This document shows, in pieces, positions 37,628 to 47,179 of a stretch of 64,000 nt of DNA (its first letter is position 1; every line of letters starts with the position of its first letter). Both the position numbers and the translations under genes were made by a program. The notes beneath the pieces were generated by a model. The model saw nothing but the letters and a program-made list of their open reading frames with translations. It was not told where the DNA came from and searched no databases. The stretch is from Xanthomonas euroxanthea (GTDB lineage Bacteria > Pseudomonadota > Gammaproteobacteria > Xanthomonadales > Xanthomonadaceae): assembly GCF_900476395.1 (NCBI RefSeq), contig NZ_UIHB01000001.1:1455385-1519384 (forward strand), given 5' to 3'.

Positions 37628-37797
37628 CCGGCATTCGACATCTGGAGACCGCCCGGTTGCGTGCCCTGGTCCACCAGGCGCACGCAGGCGTCATGCGCGG
37701 GCGCGCGATGCGTCGAGAACATCGCCTTGCAACACCGTTTGCGCAGTCATCGCTCGCCAGCCACTGCGGCGACGGCAGCTGGTGCCGCCGCCATCAC

Positions 37798-39381
37798 TCA
37801 CTCCAGCTTGAGCATCACGATCGAACGCGCCGGCAAGGCCACCGTCAAGGTCTTGCCTCGTACCCGTGCGCCCTTAAATGCCTTCGGCTCCACCGCATGC
37901 GGCTGGGCAAAGGTGTTGTGCGTGGTGATCGCCGGCGCAGTGAGGATCTGCCCGTCCACGCTGCTCGGTGACAGGCCTTCTACCTGCACGCTCACGCTCG
38001 CCGCTGCGTTGGCCGCCAGATTGGTCAGCGCGATGTAGACGTGTCCGTCCTTGGCCTCGACCGCCGAGCCGTGCACCGCGGGCACGTGGACATCGCCGTG
38101 GCGATACTCGGGTGTGCGTAGTTGCAGCGGCAGCTGGGTGGCGTCCTGGTAGGGCTTGTACAGCGCGAACACGTGGTAGGTCGGCGTCAGCACCATCTTG
38201 TCGCCGTCGGTGAGGATCATCGCCTGCAGCACATTGACCATCTGCGCGATGTTGGCCATGCGCACGCGTTCGGCATGTGCGCTGAAGATGTCGATGTTCA
38301 ACGCGGCCACCAATGCATCGCGCAGGCTGTTTTGCTGATGCAGAAAGCCCGGGTTCGCATCCGGCAGCCCGGCGTACCAGGTGCCCCATTCGTCCACCAC
38401 CAGCGCGACCTTCTTGCCCGGGTCGTAGCGGTCCATGATCGCGCTGTGTTTGCTGATCAGCTCGTCCATCACCAGCGTGCGCGACAGCGTGTCGATCCAG
38501 GCGGCTTCGTCGAAGTGGGTGGAGGAGGCGCGCGGCGGCCAGCCACCGGGCACGGTGTAGTAGTGCAGGCTCAGGCCGTCCATCAGCGTGCCGGCCTCGC
38601 GCATCATCACTTCGGTCCAGTGGTAGTCGTCGTTGTTGGGGCCGGGCGCGATCTTGAGGATCTTCTGGTTGGCCGGTGCCTTGACGAAGGTCTGGTAGCG
38701 CCGATAGACGTCGGCCGCGTATTCCACGCGCATGTTGCCGCCGCAGCCCCACAACTCGTTGCCCACGCCGAAGTAGGGCACCTGCCACGGCGCGTCACGG
38801 CCATTGGCGCGGCGCTCGTTGGCCAGGCTGGAGCGGGTGGGTGCGGTCATGTATTCGGCCCACTGCGCGATTTCGTCCGGCGCCGCATTGCCCACGTTGC
38901 CGGCGATATAGGCCTGGGTGCCCAGCAGTTCGGTGAAGTCCATGAACTCGTGCGTGCCGAAGCGGTTGGATTCTTCCACGCCGCCCCAGTGCGTGTTGAC
39001 GCTGACCGGGCGCCTGGCCGGCGCGCCGACGCCATCGCGCCAATGGTATTCGTCGGCGAAGCAGCCGCCGGGCCAGCGGATGTTGGGCACGGCAATCGCC
39101 TTCAGCGCGGCCAGCACATCGTTGCGATAGCCGCGCGTATTGGCAATCGCCGAGTCCTCGCCGACCCACACCCCGCCGTAGATGCCGGTGCCCAGATGTT
39201 CGGCAAACTGGCCGAACAGCTGCCGCGACACCTGCGCACCGGGCTGGTCCGCGCGCAGCGTGCCGGTCACCTCGACCTCGGCAGCAGAGGCGGCGAGCGG
39301 GCTGGCGACCAAGGCCGCGCCAACGACAGCCTGCAACAGCCGTCTGGGCGATATCCGCAAGGCGGGAAGAATCCACTGCAT
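37798..39381 (-). CDS. GH51 alpha-L-arabinofuranosidase, exported
   Basis: This 527-residue enzyme removes L-arabinofuranosyl groups from plant polysaccharides such as arabinoxylan. An N-terminal signal peptide ends in LVASPLAASAAE. GH51 signatures are IRWPGGCFADEYHWRDGVG, the acid/base glutamate in GVGNELWGCGG and the nucleophile in VVDEWGTWYAG. A C-terminal beta-sandwich follows. It is divergent from the aldose 1-epimerase gene, consistent with a role in plant cell wall sugar use. Confidence 0.94.
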   Translation of the reverse strand: MQWILPALRISPRRLLQAVVGAALVASPLAASAAEVEVTGTLRADQPGAQVSRQLFGQFAEHLGTGIYGGVWVGEDSAIANTRGYRNDVLAALKAIAVPNIRWPGGCFADEYHWRDGVGAPARRPVSVNTHWGGVEESNRFGTHEFMDFTELLGTQAYIAGNVGNAAPDEIAQWAEYMTAPTRSSLANERRANGRDAPWQVPYFGVGNELWGCGGNMRVEYAADVYRRYQTFVKAPANQKILKIAPGPNNDDYHWTEVMMREAGTLMDGLSLHYYTVPGGWPPRASSTHFDEAAWIDTLSRTLVMDELISKHSAIMDRYDPGKKVALVVDEWGTWYAGLPDANPGFLHQQNSLRDALVAALNIDIFSAHAERVRMANIAQMVNVLQAMILTDGDKMVLTPTYHVFALYKPYQDATQLPLQLRTPEYRHGDVHVPAVHGSAVEAKDGHVYIALTNLAANAAASVSVQVEGLSPSSVDGQILTAPAITTHNTFAQPHAVEPKAFKGARVRGKTLTVALPARSIVMLKLE

Positions 39382-39622
39382 CGGCTTGGCGCTCCTGTGC
39401 TGATCGATCGAGGTGGTCGCACGCCGCAGCGTCGGCGGGCGCGCCGCTAGCCTAGTGGCTGCAGCCTCGGCTTGTATTGCTGCATCGCGATCAAGCCGCC
39501 GAACGCTGGTGCATGCCTTGCCGACCTCGCCATCGCCGCGCGCCGGGATGTGCGCCGGGGCATGGTCGTCGACCGCGCTCCCCCGCTATGCTCGCCAGCT
39601 TCCAGTATCGGCGGGACGATCC

Positions 39623-40672
39623 ATGCAGCGAGTGTTCGGGCAGTTGCCAGGCGGTGTCGAAGTCCATGCGCTCACGCTGCGCAGCGATGCCGGACTGGAG
39701 GTGGAAGTGCTCACCTACGGCGGCATCCTGCATGCGCTGCGGCTGACCACCGCGCGCGGGGTGGTGCCGCTGCTGCTGGCATTGCCGGATCTGCCGGCGT
39801 ACGCCGCCGATGGCGACAGCCTCAACATCCTCGTCGGCCGCTTCGGCAACCGCATCGCCGGTGCGCGCTACACGCTGGACGGTGTCACCCACACGCTGGC
39901 CGCCAACGAAGGGCGCAACCAGCTGCACGGCGGCCTGCGCGGCTTCGGGCGGCGCGTGTGGAGCGTGCTGGAGCAGGCGCCGGACCAGGTGCTGCTCGGT
40001 TACCACTCGCCCGACGGCGAAGAAGGCTATCCCGGCAATCTGCAGGTGCGCGCGCGGCTGCAGCTGCAAGGGCGCCGCCTGCAGCTGGACTTCGAGGCGC
40101 AATGCGATGCCGCCACCGCGTTGAACCTCACCCATCACCCGTACTTCAATCTATCCGGCGACCCGCATCGGCGCGCCGCGCTGCAGGTGCTGCGGGTGCC
40201 GGCCGATCGCTATCTGCCGGTGGATGCCGAATCGATCCCGACCGGCGAAATCGCCTCCGTCGCCGGTACGCCGTTCGATTTCCGCCATGCTGCCGCGTTG
40301 GCCGACAAAAGCGATCCGTCACATCCGCAGGTGGTGCTCGGCAAGGGCTACGACCAATGCCTGGTGCTGGCCGCCGGGGCCGATTGCGTTGCCGAGTTGT
40401 ACTCGCCGCACAGTGGCGTGGCGCTGCGCATCAGCAGCGACGCACCGGCGGTGCAACTCTACGAAGGCCAGCATCTGGACGACCACCATCCCGGACTCGG
40501 CCGCGGCGTCTGCCTGGAGCCGCAGGACTACCCGGATGCGCCCAACCACCCCAACTTCCCGTCGACGATCCTGCGGCCCGGGCAGGTCTACCGCCGCCGC
40601 ATCGCCTATCACTTCGCCAGCCCGGGGCCGGATCAGCCGTGGGCGGCGGTGAGCGCTGCGCTGGACGCCTGA
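39623..40672 (+). CDS. galM: Aldose 1-epimerase (mutarotase)
   Basis: This 349-residue enzyme interconverts alpha and beta anomers of aldoses. It has LTYGGILHALRL, the substrate region GRFGNRIAGARYTLDG, NEGRNQLHGG, NLTHHPYFNLSG with catalytic histidine and KGYDQCLVL. The proposed catalytic glutamate is in VQLYEGQH or the nearby VCLEPQDYPDAPN. No signal peptide is evident with ATG 39623; upstream in-frame starts add a low-complexity basic segment. It lies beside a GH51 arabinofuranosidase, so arabinose may be one substrate. Confidence 0.93.
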   Translation: MQRVFGQLPGGVEVHALTLRSDAGLEVEVLTYGGILHALRLTTARGVVPLLLALPDLPAYAADGDSLNILVGRFGNRIAGARYTLDGVTHTLAANEGRNQLHGGLRGFGRRVWSVLEQAPDQVLLGYHSPDGEEGYPGNLQVRARLQLQGRRLQLDFEAQCDAATALNLTHHPYFNLSGDPHRRAALQVLRVPADRYLPVDAESIPTGEIASVAGTPFDFRHAAALADKSDPSHPQVVLGKGYDQCLVLAAGADCVAELYSPHSGVALRISSDAPAVQLYEGQHLDDHHPGLGRGVCLEPQDYPDAPNHPNFPSTILRPGQVYRRRIAYHFASPGPDQPWAAVSAALDA

Positions 40673-40724
40673 GTACGGGTGTTGCAGCGACGGCGGGGCC
40701 GGGACGGGCCTGCAGCCAACGCGA

Positions 40725-41516
40725 TCAGCGCGGCCCCAGCACCAGTTCGATCACGAACTTGCTGCCGAAGAACGACAACACCAGCAGTGCCATCGCGGTC
40801 AGCGTCCAGTGCACCGCCTTGGTGCCGCGCCAGCCGTTGCGCCAGCGGCCGATCAGCAGCGCACCGAACACGATCCACGACAGGATGCTGAGCACGGTCT
40901 TGTGCAGCAGCCGCTGCGCCAGGAAGTCCTGCACGAACAGCAGGCCGGTCAGCAGGGTCAGGCTCAACAGCACGAAGCCCACCGTGATGGTGCGGAACAG
41001 CAGTGTCTCCAGCTCGGTCAACGGCGGCAGCGCGCGCAGCCAGGTGTGGAAATCGCGCCGGCGCAGGGCCCGCTCCTGCAGCCACAGCATGATCGCCAGC
41101 AACGCGGCGATACCCAGCGTGGCATAGGCCAGCAGCGCCATCCACGCATGCAGTTCCAGCCGCCAGCCCAGGTCCGAGCTCGGTTCGTGGCCGTAGGCGT
41201 GGTAGCAGGCCAGCAGGATCGCCGACAGCGGGAACACCACCACGCCCACCGCCGCCATGCGCCCGCGCGCGCCGAATACCGCCGTCAGCGCGGCCATGCC
41301 CAGGCCGCTCAGCGAGAGCGCTGCGAAGAAATGCATGTCCGGCCCGCCGGCGGTGCGCAGTGCCACCAGCACGTGATACCCGGCGTGCACCGCCACGGCC
41401 GCCAGCGCCGGGATCAGCCAGCGTGCAGGCGCCTGGTTGCCATCACGCAGCACCGACCGGGTGAGCAGCGCCGTGGCCAGCAGATACAAGGCGAACGCGA
41501 TGAGAACGATTGTCAT
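40725..41516 (-). CDS. CcsA/YpjD-like cytochrome c assembly membrane protein
   Basis: This 263-residue inner-membrane protein has about eight helices and belongs to the cytochrome c assembly (CcsA/HemX/YpjD) family. The family features LHAWMALLAYATLGIAALLAIML, FVQDFLAQRLLHKTVLSILSWIVFGALLIGR and several membrane-facing histidines are visible. It is commonly encoded next to ffh in proteobacteria, divergently as here. Its precise role is unsettled. The minus-strand frame runs far upstream past 42200, but the family start MTIVLIAFAL is at 41516. Confidence 0.92.
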   Translation of the reverse strand: MTIVLIAFALYLLATALLTRSVLRDGNQAPARWLIPALAAVAVHAGYHVLVALRTAGGPDMHFFAALSLSGLGMAALTAVFGARGRMAAVGVVVFPLSAILLACYHAYGHEPSSDLGWRLELHAWMALLAYATLGIAALLAIMLWLQERALRRRDFHTWLRALPPLTELETLLFRTITVGFVLLSLTLLTGLLFVQDFLAQRLLHKTVLSILSWIVFGALLIGRWRNGWRGTKAVHWTLTAMALLVLSFFGSKFVIELVLGPR

Positions 41517-41544
41517 CGTGTCAGTTTCGCATATTGGTGGGGCG

Positions 41545-41612
41545 GGGTATCGGGTATCGGGAATCGGGAATCGGGAATCGGGAATCGGGAATCGGGAATC
41601 GGGAATCGGGAA
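41545..41612. repeat. GGGAATC heptamer tandem repeat, longest copy
   Basis: Seven perfect GGGAATC units are preceded by two GGGTATC variants and followed by a partial unit. It lies about 30 bases upstream of the CcsA-like start, in the divergent promoter region. Confidence 0.95.
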
Positions 41613-41846
41613 AAGCGGGTTGCGAGCTGCGGGCTGGCGCTGGGCGGCTTGCGGGGGCGGGCCGCGAGTGGGTGGGGCGGGCTTGGGATGGGGCGGCCGC
41701 TGGTCCGGCGGCCGCGGTTTCTGTCCATTGCGGCGCCGGTGCTGGCTGGCCGTGCGCATGGACGGGCGGTGGTGCGGCGGCGTCCCGGGGCTGGCTTGAC
41801 CGGCCGGGCAGCGGGGCCGCCGGGGCGGCGCATTGGCCGGTGCCGC

Positions 41847-41852
41847 TATAAT
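41847..41852 (+). promoter_or_regulatory. Possible ffh -10 hexamer
   Basis: A perfect TATAAT lies 34 bases before the ffh ATG. No good -35 hexamer is found 16-18 bases upstream. Confidence 0.5.
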
Positions 41853-41886
41853 CGACGCCCGTTTCCCCTCACGCGGTCCCTTGCGC

Positions 41887-43263
41887 ATGTTCGAGTCCCT
41901 TACCCAACGTCTCTCCGGCACCATGGAGCGCCTGCGCGGCCGCGGCCGCCTGACCGAGGAGAACATCCGCGAAGCCACCCGTGAAGTGCGCATTGCCTTG
42001 CTCGAAGCCGACGTGGCGCTGCCGGTGGTGCAGGCGCTGATCGAGCGCATCAAGGTGCGCGCGGTCGGCCAGGAAGTGCTCAAGTCGCTGACCCCGGGCC
42101 AGGCGCTGATCAAGATCGTCCGCGACGAGCTGACCGCGGTGATGGGCGCGGCCGCCACCGACCTCAACCTCAACGTGCCGGCGCCGGCGATCATCCTGAT
42201 GGCGGGCCTGCAGGGCGCGGGCAAGACCACCACGGTCGGCAAGCTCGCCAAGCACCTGAAGGAAAAGCGCAAGAAGAAGGTCATGGTGGTCTCGGCCGAC
42301 GTCTATCGCCCGGCCGCGATCGAGCAGCTCAAGACCCTGGCCGAGCAGGTCGGCGTGCTGTTCTTCCCATCCGACGCCTCGCAGAAGCCGGTCGACATCG
42401 TGCGCGCCGCCATCAGCGACGCGCGCAAGTCGTTCGCCGACGTGCTGCTGGTCGATACCGCCGGCCGCCTGGCGATCGATGCGGCGATGATGGACGAGAT
42501 CAAGGCGCTGCATGCCGCGGTCAACCCCACCGAAACCCTGTTCGTGGTCGATGCGATGACCGGCCAGGACGCGGCCAACACCGCCAAGGCCTTCGGCGAG
42601 GCGCTGCCGCTGACCGGCGTGGTGCTGACCAAGACCGACGGCGACGCCCGTGGCGGTGCCGCACTGAGCGTGCGCTACATCACCGGCAAGCCGATCAAGT
42701 TCGTCGGTACCGGCGAAAAGACCGACGGCCTGGACGTGTTCCACCCCGACCGCGTCGCCAGCCGCATCCTGGACATGGGCGACGTGCTCTCGCTGGTGGA
42801 GCAGGTCGAGCACAGCGTCGACCAGGAAAAGGCCGCCAAGCTCGCCGCCAAGGTCGCCAAGGGCAAGAAATTCGACCTCAACGACATGAAGGAACAGCTC
42901 GAGCAGATGCAGAACATGGGCGGCATCCATGGGCTGATGGACAAGCTGCCGGGCATGGGCCAGATCCCGGACAACGTCAAGCAGCAGGTCACCGGCAAGG
43001 AAGTGCCGCGCATGATCGCGATCATCAACTCGATGACCAAGAAGGAGCGCCGCAACCCGGCCCTGCTCAACGGCTCGCGCCGCGCCCGCATCGCCCGCGG
43101 CTCCGGCATGCAGCCGGCCGACGTCAACAAGCTGATGAAGCAGTACCAGCAGATGGAAAAGATGATGGGCAAGCTGGCCGGCGGCGGCATGAAGGGCCTG
43201 ATGCGCAACATGAAGGGCATGATGGGCGCCATGGGCGGCCGCGGCGGCATGCCGTTCCGCTGA
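41887..43263 (+). CDS. ffh: Signal recognition particle protein Ffh
   Basis: This 458-residue GTPase binds 4.5S RNA and signal sequences of nascent membrane proteins and delivers them to FtsY. It has the N domain, P-loop GLQGAGKTTT, the RPAAIEQL motif, DTAGR, TKTDGDARGG and a Met-rich M domain with the RNA-binding segment SRRARIARGSGM. ATG 41887 begins MFESLTQRL as in the family. Confidence 0.98.
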   Translation: MFESLTQRLSGTMERLRGRGRLTEENIREATREVRIALLEADVALPVVQALIERIKVRAVGQEVLKSLTPGQALIKIVRDELTAVMGAAATDLNLNVPAPAIILMAGLQGAGKTTTVGKLAKHLKEKRKKKVMVVSADVYRPAAIEQLKTLAEQVGVLFFPSDASQKPVDIVRAAISDARKSFADVLLVDTAGRLAIDAAMMDEIKALHAAVNPTETLFVVDAMTGQDAANTAKAFGEALPLTGVVLTKTDGDARGGAALSVRYITGKPIKFVGTGEKTDGLDVFHPDRVASRILDMGDVLSLVEQVEHSVDQEKAAKLAAKVAKGKKFDLNDMKEQLEQMQNMGGIHGLMDKLPGMGQIPDNVKQQVTGKEVPRMIAIINSMTKKERRNPALLNGSRRARIARGSGMQPADVNKLMKQYQQMEKMMGKLAGGGMKGLMRNMKGMMGAMGGRGGMPFR

Positions 43264-43403
43264 GTTTCTAGCAGCAACACGCGCAGTGCGTGCCGCAACA
43301 CGCATGCGTTGGGTCGAAAATGTCGGGCCGACGTTGATCGCCCCACTGCGCACGCGCGCCGCCTGTAGGCGGTGAGGGGCGTTCGGATGCACGGGCGGTT
43401 ACC

Positions 43404-44504
43404 ATGAAGTCTCATGATTTCAGGCCACGCACGATGGGTTCGTTTTCGCATGTCGACGCCTTCCAGCAGCGTTTTGGTTTAGGACTGCCGATCCTGCTCA
43501 GCCCCATGGCCGGCGCCTGCCCGGTGCCGTTGTCGGCGGCGGTCGCTGCGGCCGGCGGCATGGGTGCGATGGGCGCGGTGTTGTCGCAGCCGCAGGACAT
43601 CGTGGCGTGGATGGCGGCCTTCCGTGACGCAAGCGCCGGGCCTGCACAGGTCAATCTATGGATTCCCGATCCGGCACCGGTGCGCGACGCCGCTGCGGAG
43701 GCGCGCGTACGTAAGTTTCTGTCGCACTGGGGGCCGCCAGTTCCCGAGGATGCGGGCGATGCGGCGCCTGCCGACCTCGATGCCCAGTTCGAGGCCTTGC
43801 TCACCGCGCGGCCTGCGGTGGCCTCGTCGATCATGGGCGTGTTTCGGCCTGATCAGGTTGCACGCCTGAAGCACGCCGGCATCGCCTGGTTCGCCTGCGC
43901 CACCACGCTGGACGAAGCGCGTGCGGCCCAGGCGGCCGGTGCCGATGCGGTGGTTGCCCAGGGGGCCGAGGCCGGTGGGCATCGCGGTGCGTTCGACGCC
44001 GGGCGTGCCGAGCGGCAGATGACCGGGCTGTTCGCCTTGTTGCCGCGACTGGTCGATCACCTCGATCTCCCGGTGATCGCCGCAGGCGGCATCGCCGACG
44101 CGCGCGGCATTGCCGCGGCGCTGACGCTGGGCGCAAGCGCGGTGCAGATCGGTACCGGCCTGCTGCGTACCCCCGAGGCGGCGCTGCCAAGCGCCTGGGC
44201 CGATGCCTTGGCCCTGGCCGAACCGGAACAGACCCAGCCGACCCGCGCATTTTCCGGCCGGCTGGGGCGTGCGCTCGCTACGCCGTATGTGCATGCCTCC
44301 GCCGCCGCAGAGGCACCGGTGCCGGCGCCGTATCCGGTGCAGCGCGCGCTGACCGCGCCGATGCGTCAGGCCGCCGCGCGCGACAACCGCCTGGACGCCA
44401 TGCAGGCCTGGGCCGGCCAATCGGCCTGGATGGCATCGGCCCAACCTGCCGCGCAACTGGTGACCCAGTGGTGGGAGCAGGCGCAGGCGCTGGTGTGCCG
44501 CTGA
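43404..44504 (+). CDS. Nitronate monooxygenase (2-nitropropane dioxygenase family)
   Basis: This 366-residue FMN-dependent TIM-barrel protein has the family motifs LLSPMAGACPVPLSAAVAAAGG, VVAQGAEAGGHRGAF (with catalytic-type His), PVIAAGGIADARGIAAAL and GASAVQIGTGLLRTPEA. Family members oxidise alkyl nitronates such as propionate-3-nitronate, a plant toxin. ATG 43434 is an alternative start. The stop overlaps the next gene, suggesting co-expression. Confidence 0.9.
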   Translation: MKSHDFRPRTMGSFSHVDAFQQRFGLGLPILLSPMAGACPVPLSAAVAAAGGMGAMGAVLSQPQDIVAWMAAFRDASAGPAQVNLWIPDPAPVRDAAAEARVRKFLSHWGPPVPEDAGDAAPADLDAQFEALLTARPAVASSIMGVFRPDQVARLKHAGIAWFACATTLDEARAAQAAGADAVVAQGAEAGGHRGAFDAGRAERQMTGLFALLPRLVDHLDLPVIAAGGIADARGIAAALTLGASAVQIGTGLLRTPEAALPSAWADALALAEPEQTQPTRAFSGRLGRALATPYVHASAAAEAPVPAPYPVQRALTAPMRQAAARDNRLDAMQAWAGQSAWMASAQPAAQLVTQWWEQAQALVCR

Positions 44505-45292
44505 TCTTCTGCAACGGTGCAGTGGCGACAGCGCAGCAACTGGGCGCCGCCGCACTGATCAACTACGGCCACTTCACCACGTTGCAGGTGCGCGCCGGTG
44601 CGGTACGCGGGCTGGACCTGCATCTGCAGCGGCTGCAGCACGACGGCGCTGCCTTGTTCGGTGCAGCGATCGATGAGGCATCCCTGCACGCCCAGTTGCG
44701 CGCTGCGTTGTCGGCTGCGGACTGCGCCGATGCCAGCGTGCGCATCACTGTGTTTGCGCAGGATTTCGACCTGCGCGATCCATCGCGGCAGCTTGCGCTC
44801 GATGTGCTGATCTCCATCGCGCCCGCCGCCCGGATGCCAGCCACCGCACTACGCGTGCAGCCGGTCTGCCACGTGCGCGAGCAACCCCGGCACAAGCATG
44901 TCGGCACCTTCGCGCTGCTGCACCTGCGTCGCCAGGCCCTGGTGGCCGGCTACGACGATGCCCTGCTGGTCGACGCCCAGGAGCATCTGCTGGAAGGTGC
45001 CTTCTGGAATCTGGGCCTGTGGCAGCAGGGCAGGGTGGTGTGGCCGCAAGGACCGGCGCTGCTAGGCACCCAGCAGCGTCTGCTGCAGGCAGGCCTGCAA
45101 ATGCTCGGGATCCCGCAGGAGTCGCGCCCGGTCACGCTGGGCGAACTGGACGGGTTCGATGGGGTGTTCAGCTGCAATGCGCGTGGTCAGCAGGCGATCG
45201 TGAAAGCCGGAGCGGCGTCGTGGCCGGCGCAGGCCGCGCAACTGCCATTGCTGGAGCAGGCCCTGCAGACCCAGGCCTGGCAAGGGATCTGA
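44495..45292 (+). CDS. Aminotransferase class IV (PabC-like)
   Basis: This protein of about 265 residues is a fold-type IV PLP enzyme. It shows GHFTTLQVRAGAVRGLDLHLQRL, the PLP lysine region PRHKHVGTFALLHLRRQA, the glutamate region EGAFWNLG, and a final GVFSCNARG segment. It resembles 4-amino-4-deoxychorismate lyases and branched-chain or D-amino-acid transaminases; substrate choice is not certain. GTG 44495 is chosen for a ten-base overlap with the upstream gene; GTG 44468 is the longest option. Confidence 0.82.
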   Translation: MPLIFCNGAVATAQQLGAAALINYGHFTTLQVRAGAVRGLDLHLQRLQHDGAALFGAAIDEASLHAQLRAALSAADCADASVRITVFAQDFDLRDPSRQLALDVLISIAPAARMPATALRVQPVCHVREQPRHKHVGTFALLHLRRQALVAGYDDALLVDAQEHLLEGAFWNLGLWQQGRVVWPQGPALLGTQQRLLQAGLQMLGIPQESRPVTLGELDGFDGVFSCNARGQQAIVKAGAASWPAQAAQLPLLEQALQTQAWQGI

Positions 45293-45308
45293 GCGAATTG
45301 GGGGTGAC

Positions 45309-45337
45309 TTGGCTTCGCCGCCGGAGCCCGCTATAAT
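45309..45337 (+). promoter_or_regulatory. Promoter of the rpsP-rimM-trmD operon
   Basis: A sigma-70-type promoter with -35 TTGGCT (45309-45314), 17-base spacer and perfect -10 TATAAT (45332-45337). It precedes rpsP by 53 bases. Confidence 0.8.
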
Positions 45338-45390
45338 CGCCGGCTTACCGCGCCATTCTGGCGACTGGGCAACTTTAGGAAAACGACACC

Positions 45391-45651
45391 ATGGTCAAGA
45401 TTCGACTGACCCGCGGCGGCGCCAAGAAGCGTCCGTTCTACCACATCATCGTGACCGACGTGCGCAGCGCGCGCGATGGCCGCAATATCGAGCGTCTGGG
45501 TTACTACAACCCGGTTGCACAGGGCGCAGAACCGCGCGTCGTGCTGGATGTCGCACGCGTCGACCATTGGGTCGGCCAGGGCGCACAGCTGACCGATAAG
45601 GTGCGTAACCTGTATCGCGAAGCCTCCAAGTCCCAGGCCGCTGCGGCCTGA
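45391..45651 (+). CDS. rpsP: 30S ribosomal protein S16
   Basis: This 86-residue ribosomal protein starts [21 protein letters not shown], the unmistakable S16 signature, and continues [10 protein letters not shown]. It is needed for 30S assembly. It is the first gene of the conserved rpsP-rimM-trmD-rplS order. Confidence 0.99.
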   Translation: MVKIRLTRGGAKKRPFYHIIVTDVRSARDGRNIERLGYYNPVAQGAEPRVVLDVARVDHWVGQGAQLTDKVRNLYREASKSQAAAA

Positions 45652-45694
45652 TCTTGAGGGCCGGGCGTCACCGCCCGGCCCAGAGTCGACGCAG

Positions 45695-46207
45695 ATGAAG
45701 CCGACCGAGCGCCGCATCCTGTTAGGCAGGATTGTCGGTGCTTTTGGTGTCAAGGGCGAGCTCAAGCTCGAATCCTGGACCGAGCCGCGCAGTGCGATCT
45801 TCCGGTATCAACCGTGGATCGTGCGGACGCCCTCGGGGCAGGAGTCGGTCGTGAGTGGCGTCCGTGGACGCGATCAGGGCAAGAATCTGATCGCAGTGTT
45901 CCCGGACGTCAGCGACCGTGACACCGTCGAAGCCATGCACGGGACCGAGATCTATGTCTCGCGCAGCGTGCTGCCGCCACCCAAGCCCGATGAATACTAT
46001 TGGGTGGATCTGGAAGAGCTGCAGGTGGAAACCGTCGAGGGCGTCAAGCTCGGCACGGTGTCGCACCTGTTCTCCACCGGCTCCAACGACGTGATGGTGG
46101 TGCGCGGCGATCGCGAGCGGCTGGTGCCGTTCGTGCTGCCGGATTTCGTCAAGTCGGTCGACTTCGACGCCAACCTGATCGTGGTGGACTGGGATCCGGA
46201 TTTCTGA
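45695..46207 (+). CDS. rimM: Ribosome maturation factor RimM
   Basis: This 170-residue protein assists maturation of the 30S head by binding S19. It shows the RimM N-domain ([22 protein letters not shown]), the PRC-barrel part with [11 protein letters not shown] and GSNDVMVV, and [14 protein letters not shown] with final VDWDPDF. It lies 43 bases after rpsP. Confidence 0.97.
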   Translation: MKPTERRILLGRIVGAFGVKGELKLESWTEPRSAIFRYQPWIVRTPSGQESVVSGVRGRDQGKNLIAVFPDVSDRDTVEAMHGTEIYVSRSVLPPPKPDEYYWVDLEELQVETVEGVKLGTVSHLFSTGSNDVMVVRGDRERLVPFVLPDFVKSVDFDANLIVVDWDPDF

Positions 46208-46257
46208 CCGGAATGGCGCATCGTGCCGCTCCGCTCTTGCTTTACCCATTCCCCACT

Positions 46258-46275
46258 TCCGATTCCCGATTCTCC
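46258..46275. repeat. Short GATTCCC repeat before trmD
   Basis: One GATTCCC and one variant GATTCTC unit (after CCGATT), immediately upstream of the trmD GTG start. Confidence 0.6.
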
Positions 46276-46276
46276 A

Positions 46277-47035
46277 GTGCGCATCGACGTCATCAGCCTG
46301 TTCCCCGAGTTCATTGCGCAATGCGCAGCGTTCGGCGTGGTCGGGCGGGCGCAGGAGCGTGGCCTGCTGGAATTGCAGGGCTGGAATCCGCGCGAGCATG
46401 CGCAGGGCAATTACCGCCGCGTGGACGACCGTCCGTTCGGTGGTGGGCCCGGCATGGTGATGTTGATCGAGCCGTTGCGGGCCTGTCTGGACGCGGTGCA
46501 AGCGGCAGACCCGCGTCCGGCGCCGGTGATCTATCTCAGCCCGCAGGGGCGGCCGCTCACCCAGCCGCTTGCCCGCGAGCTGGCGCAGTTGCCACGCATG
46601 GTGTTGTTGTGCGGGCGCTACGAAGGCGTGGACGAGCGTTTTCTGGCGCAGGCGGTGGATATGGAAATCTCCATCGGCGACTACGTGTTGTCCGGTGGCG
46701 AGCTTGGCGCGGCGGTGCTGGTGGATGTGGTGACGCGGTTGCAGGAAGGGGTGTTGAACGACGCCGAATCCGCAGCCCAGGACAGTTTCGAAGGCCCGCA
46801 AGGCCTGCTCGACTGCCCGCACTACAGCCATCCATCGACCCATGACTGGGGCGATGTGCCGGATGTGCTGCGCTCGGGCAATCACGCTGCGATCGCGCGC
46901 TGGCGTCGGCAGCAGTCGCTGGGCCGGACCTGGTTGCGGCGCCCGGACCTGCTCGACGAGGCCGGGTTGGACAAGAACGATCGCCGTCTGCTGGACGAGT
47001 TTCGCCGCGAACTCGCCCAAGGCGACGAGAAATAA
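46277..47035 (+). CDS. trmD: tRNA (guanine-37-N1)-methyltransferase
   Basis: This 252-residue SPOUT enzyme methylates G37 of tRNAs to prevent frameshifting. It has [37 protein letters not shown] and [15 protein letters not shown], the trefoil-knot AdoMet site. GTG 46277 gives the family N-terminus and length; the ATG at 46223 would translate the heptamer repeat into an unrelated leader. Confidence 0.97.
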   Translation: MRIDVISLFPEFIAQCAAFGVVGRAQERGLLELQGWNPREHAQGNYRRVDDRPFGGGPGMVMLIEPLRACLDAVQAADPRPAPVIYLSPQGRPLTQPLARELAQLPRMVLLCGRYEGVDERFLAQAVDMEISIGDYVLSGGELGAAVLVDVVTRLQEGVLNDAESAAQDSFEGPQGLLDCPHYSHPSTHDWGDVPDVLRSGNHAAIARWRRQQSLGRTWLRRPDLLDEAGLDKNDRRLLDEFRRELAQGDEK

Positions 47036-47070
47036 GGGCTCACCCCTAGCTCTTGCAATATCGATTGGGG

Positions 47071-47076
47071 TACAAT
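47071..47076 (+). promoter_or_regulatory. Possible rplS -10 hexamer
   Basis: TACAAT about 100 bases before the rplS ATG. A TTGCAA hexamer at 47053 is only 12 bases away, too close for a standard -35. The leader of about 100 bases contains a TGGCCAG hairpin candidate. Confidence 0.35.
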
Positions 47077-47179
47077 ATGCGGCTTGCTGGCCAGCCTTGC
47101 GTCTGGCCCTCCTACGAACCTCGAGCAATCGCCGTGCGGCGACTGCCGGTCCAATATCACCAGACACGCGGTGCCCATC

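Larger units (their letters stand above)
41517..41886. other. Divergent region between the CcsA-like gene and ffh
   Basis: 370 bases with a nine-unit heptamer tract, a very G-rich stretch (41620-41830) and a TATAAT hexamer close to the ffh start. No gene is supported; frames across the heptamer translate into RESGIGN-type repeats only because of the repeat. Confidence 0.75.

Noticed and set aside
41545..41612. CRISPR-like array at the GGGAATC repeats
   Set aside because: Units are 7 bases with no spacers, so they are simple tandem repeats.
41510..41851. Frames translating to RESGIGN repeats as a repeat protein
   Set aside because: The amino-acid repeat simply reflects the heptamer DNA tract upstream of the CcsA-like gene.
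46223..46276. Longer trmD start at ATG 46223
   Set aside because: The extension would be translated heptamer repeat; GTG 46277 gives the family N-terminus.
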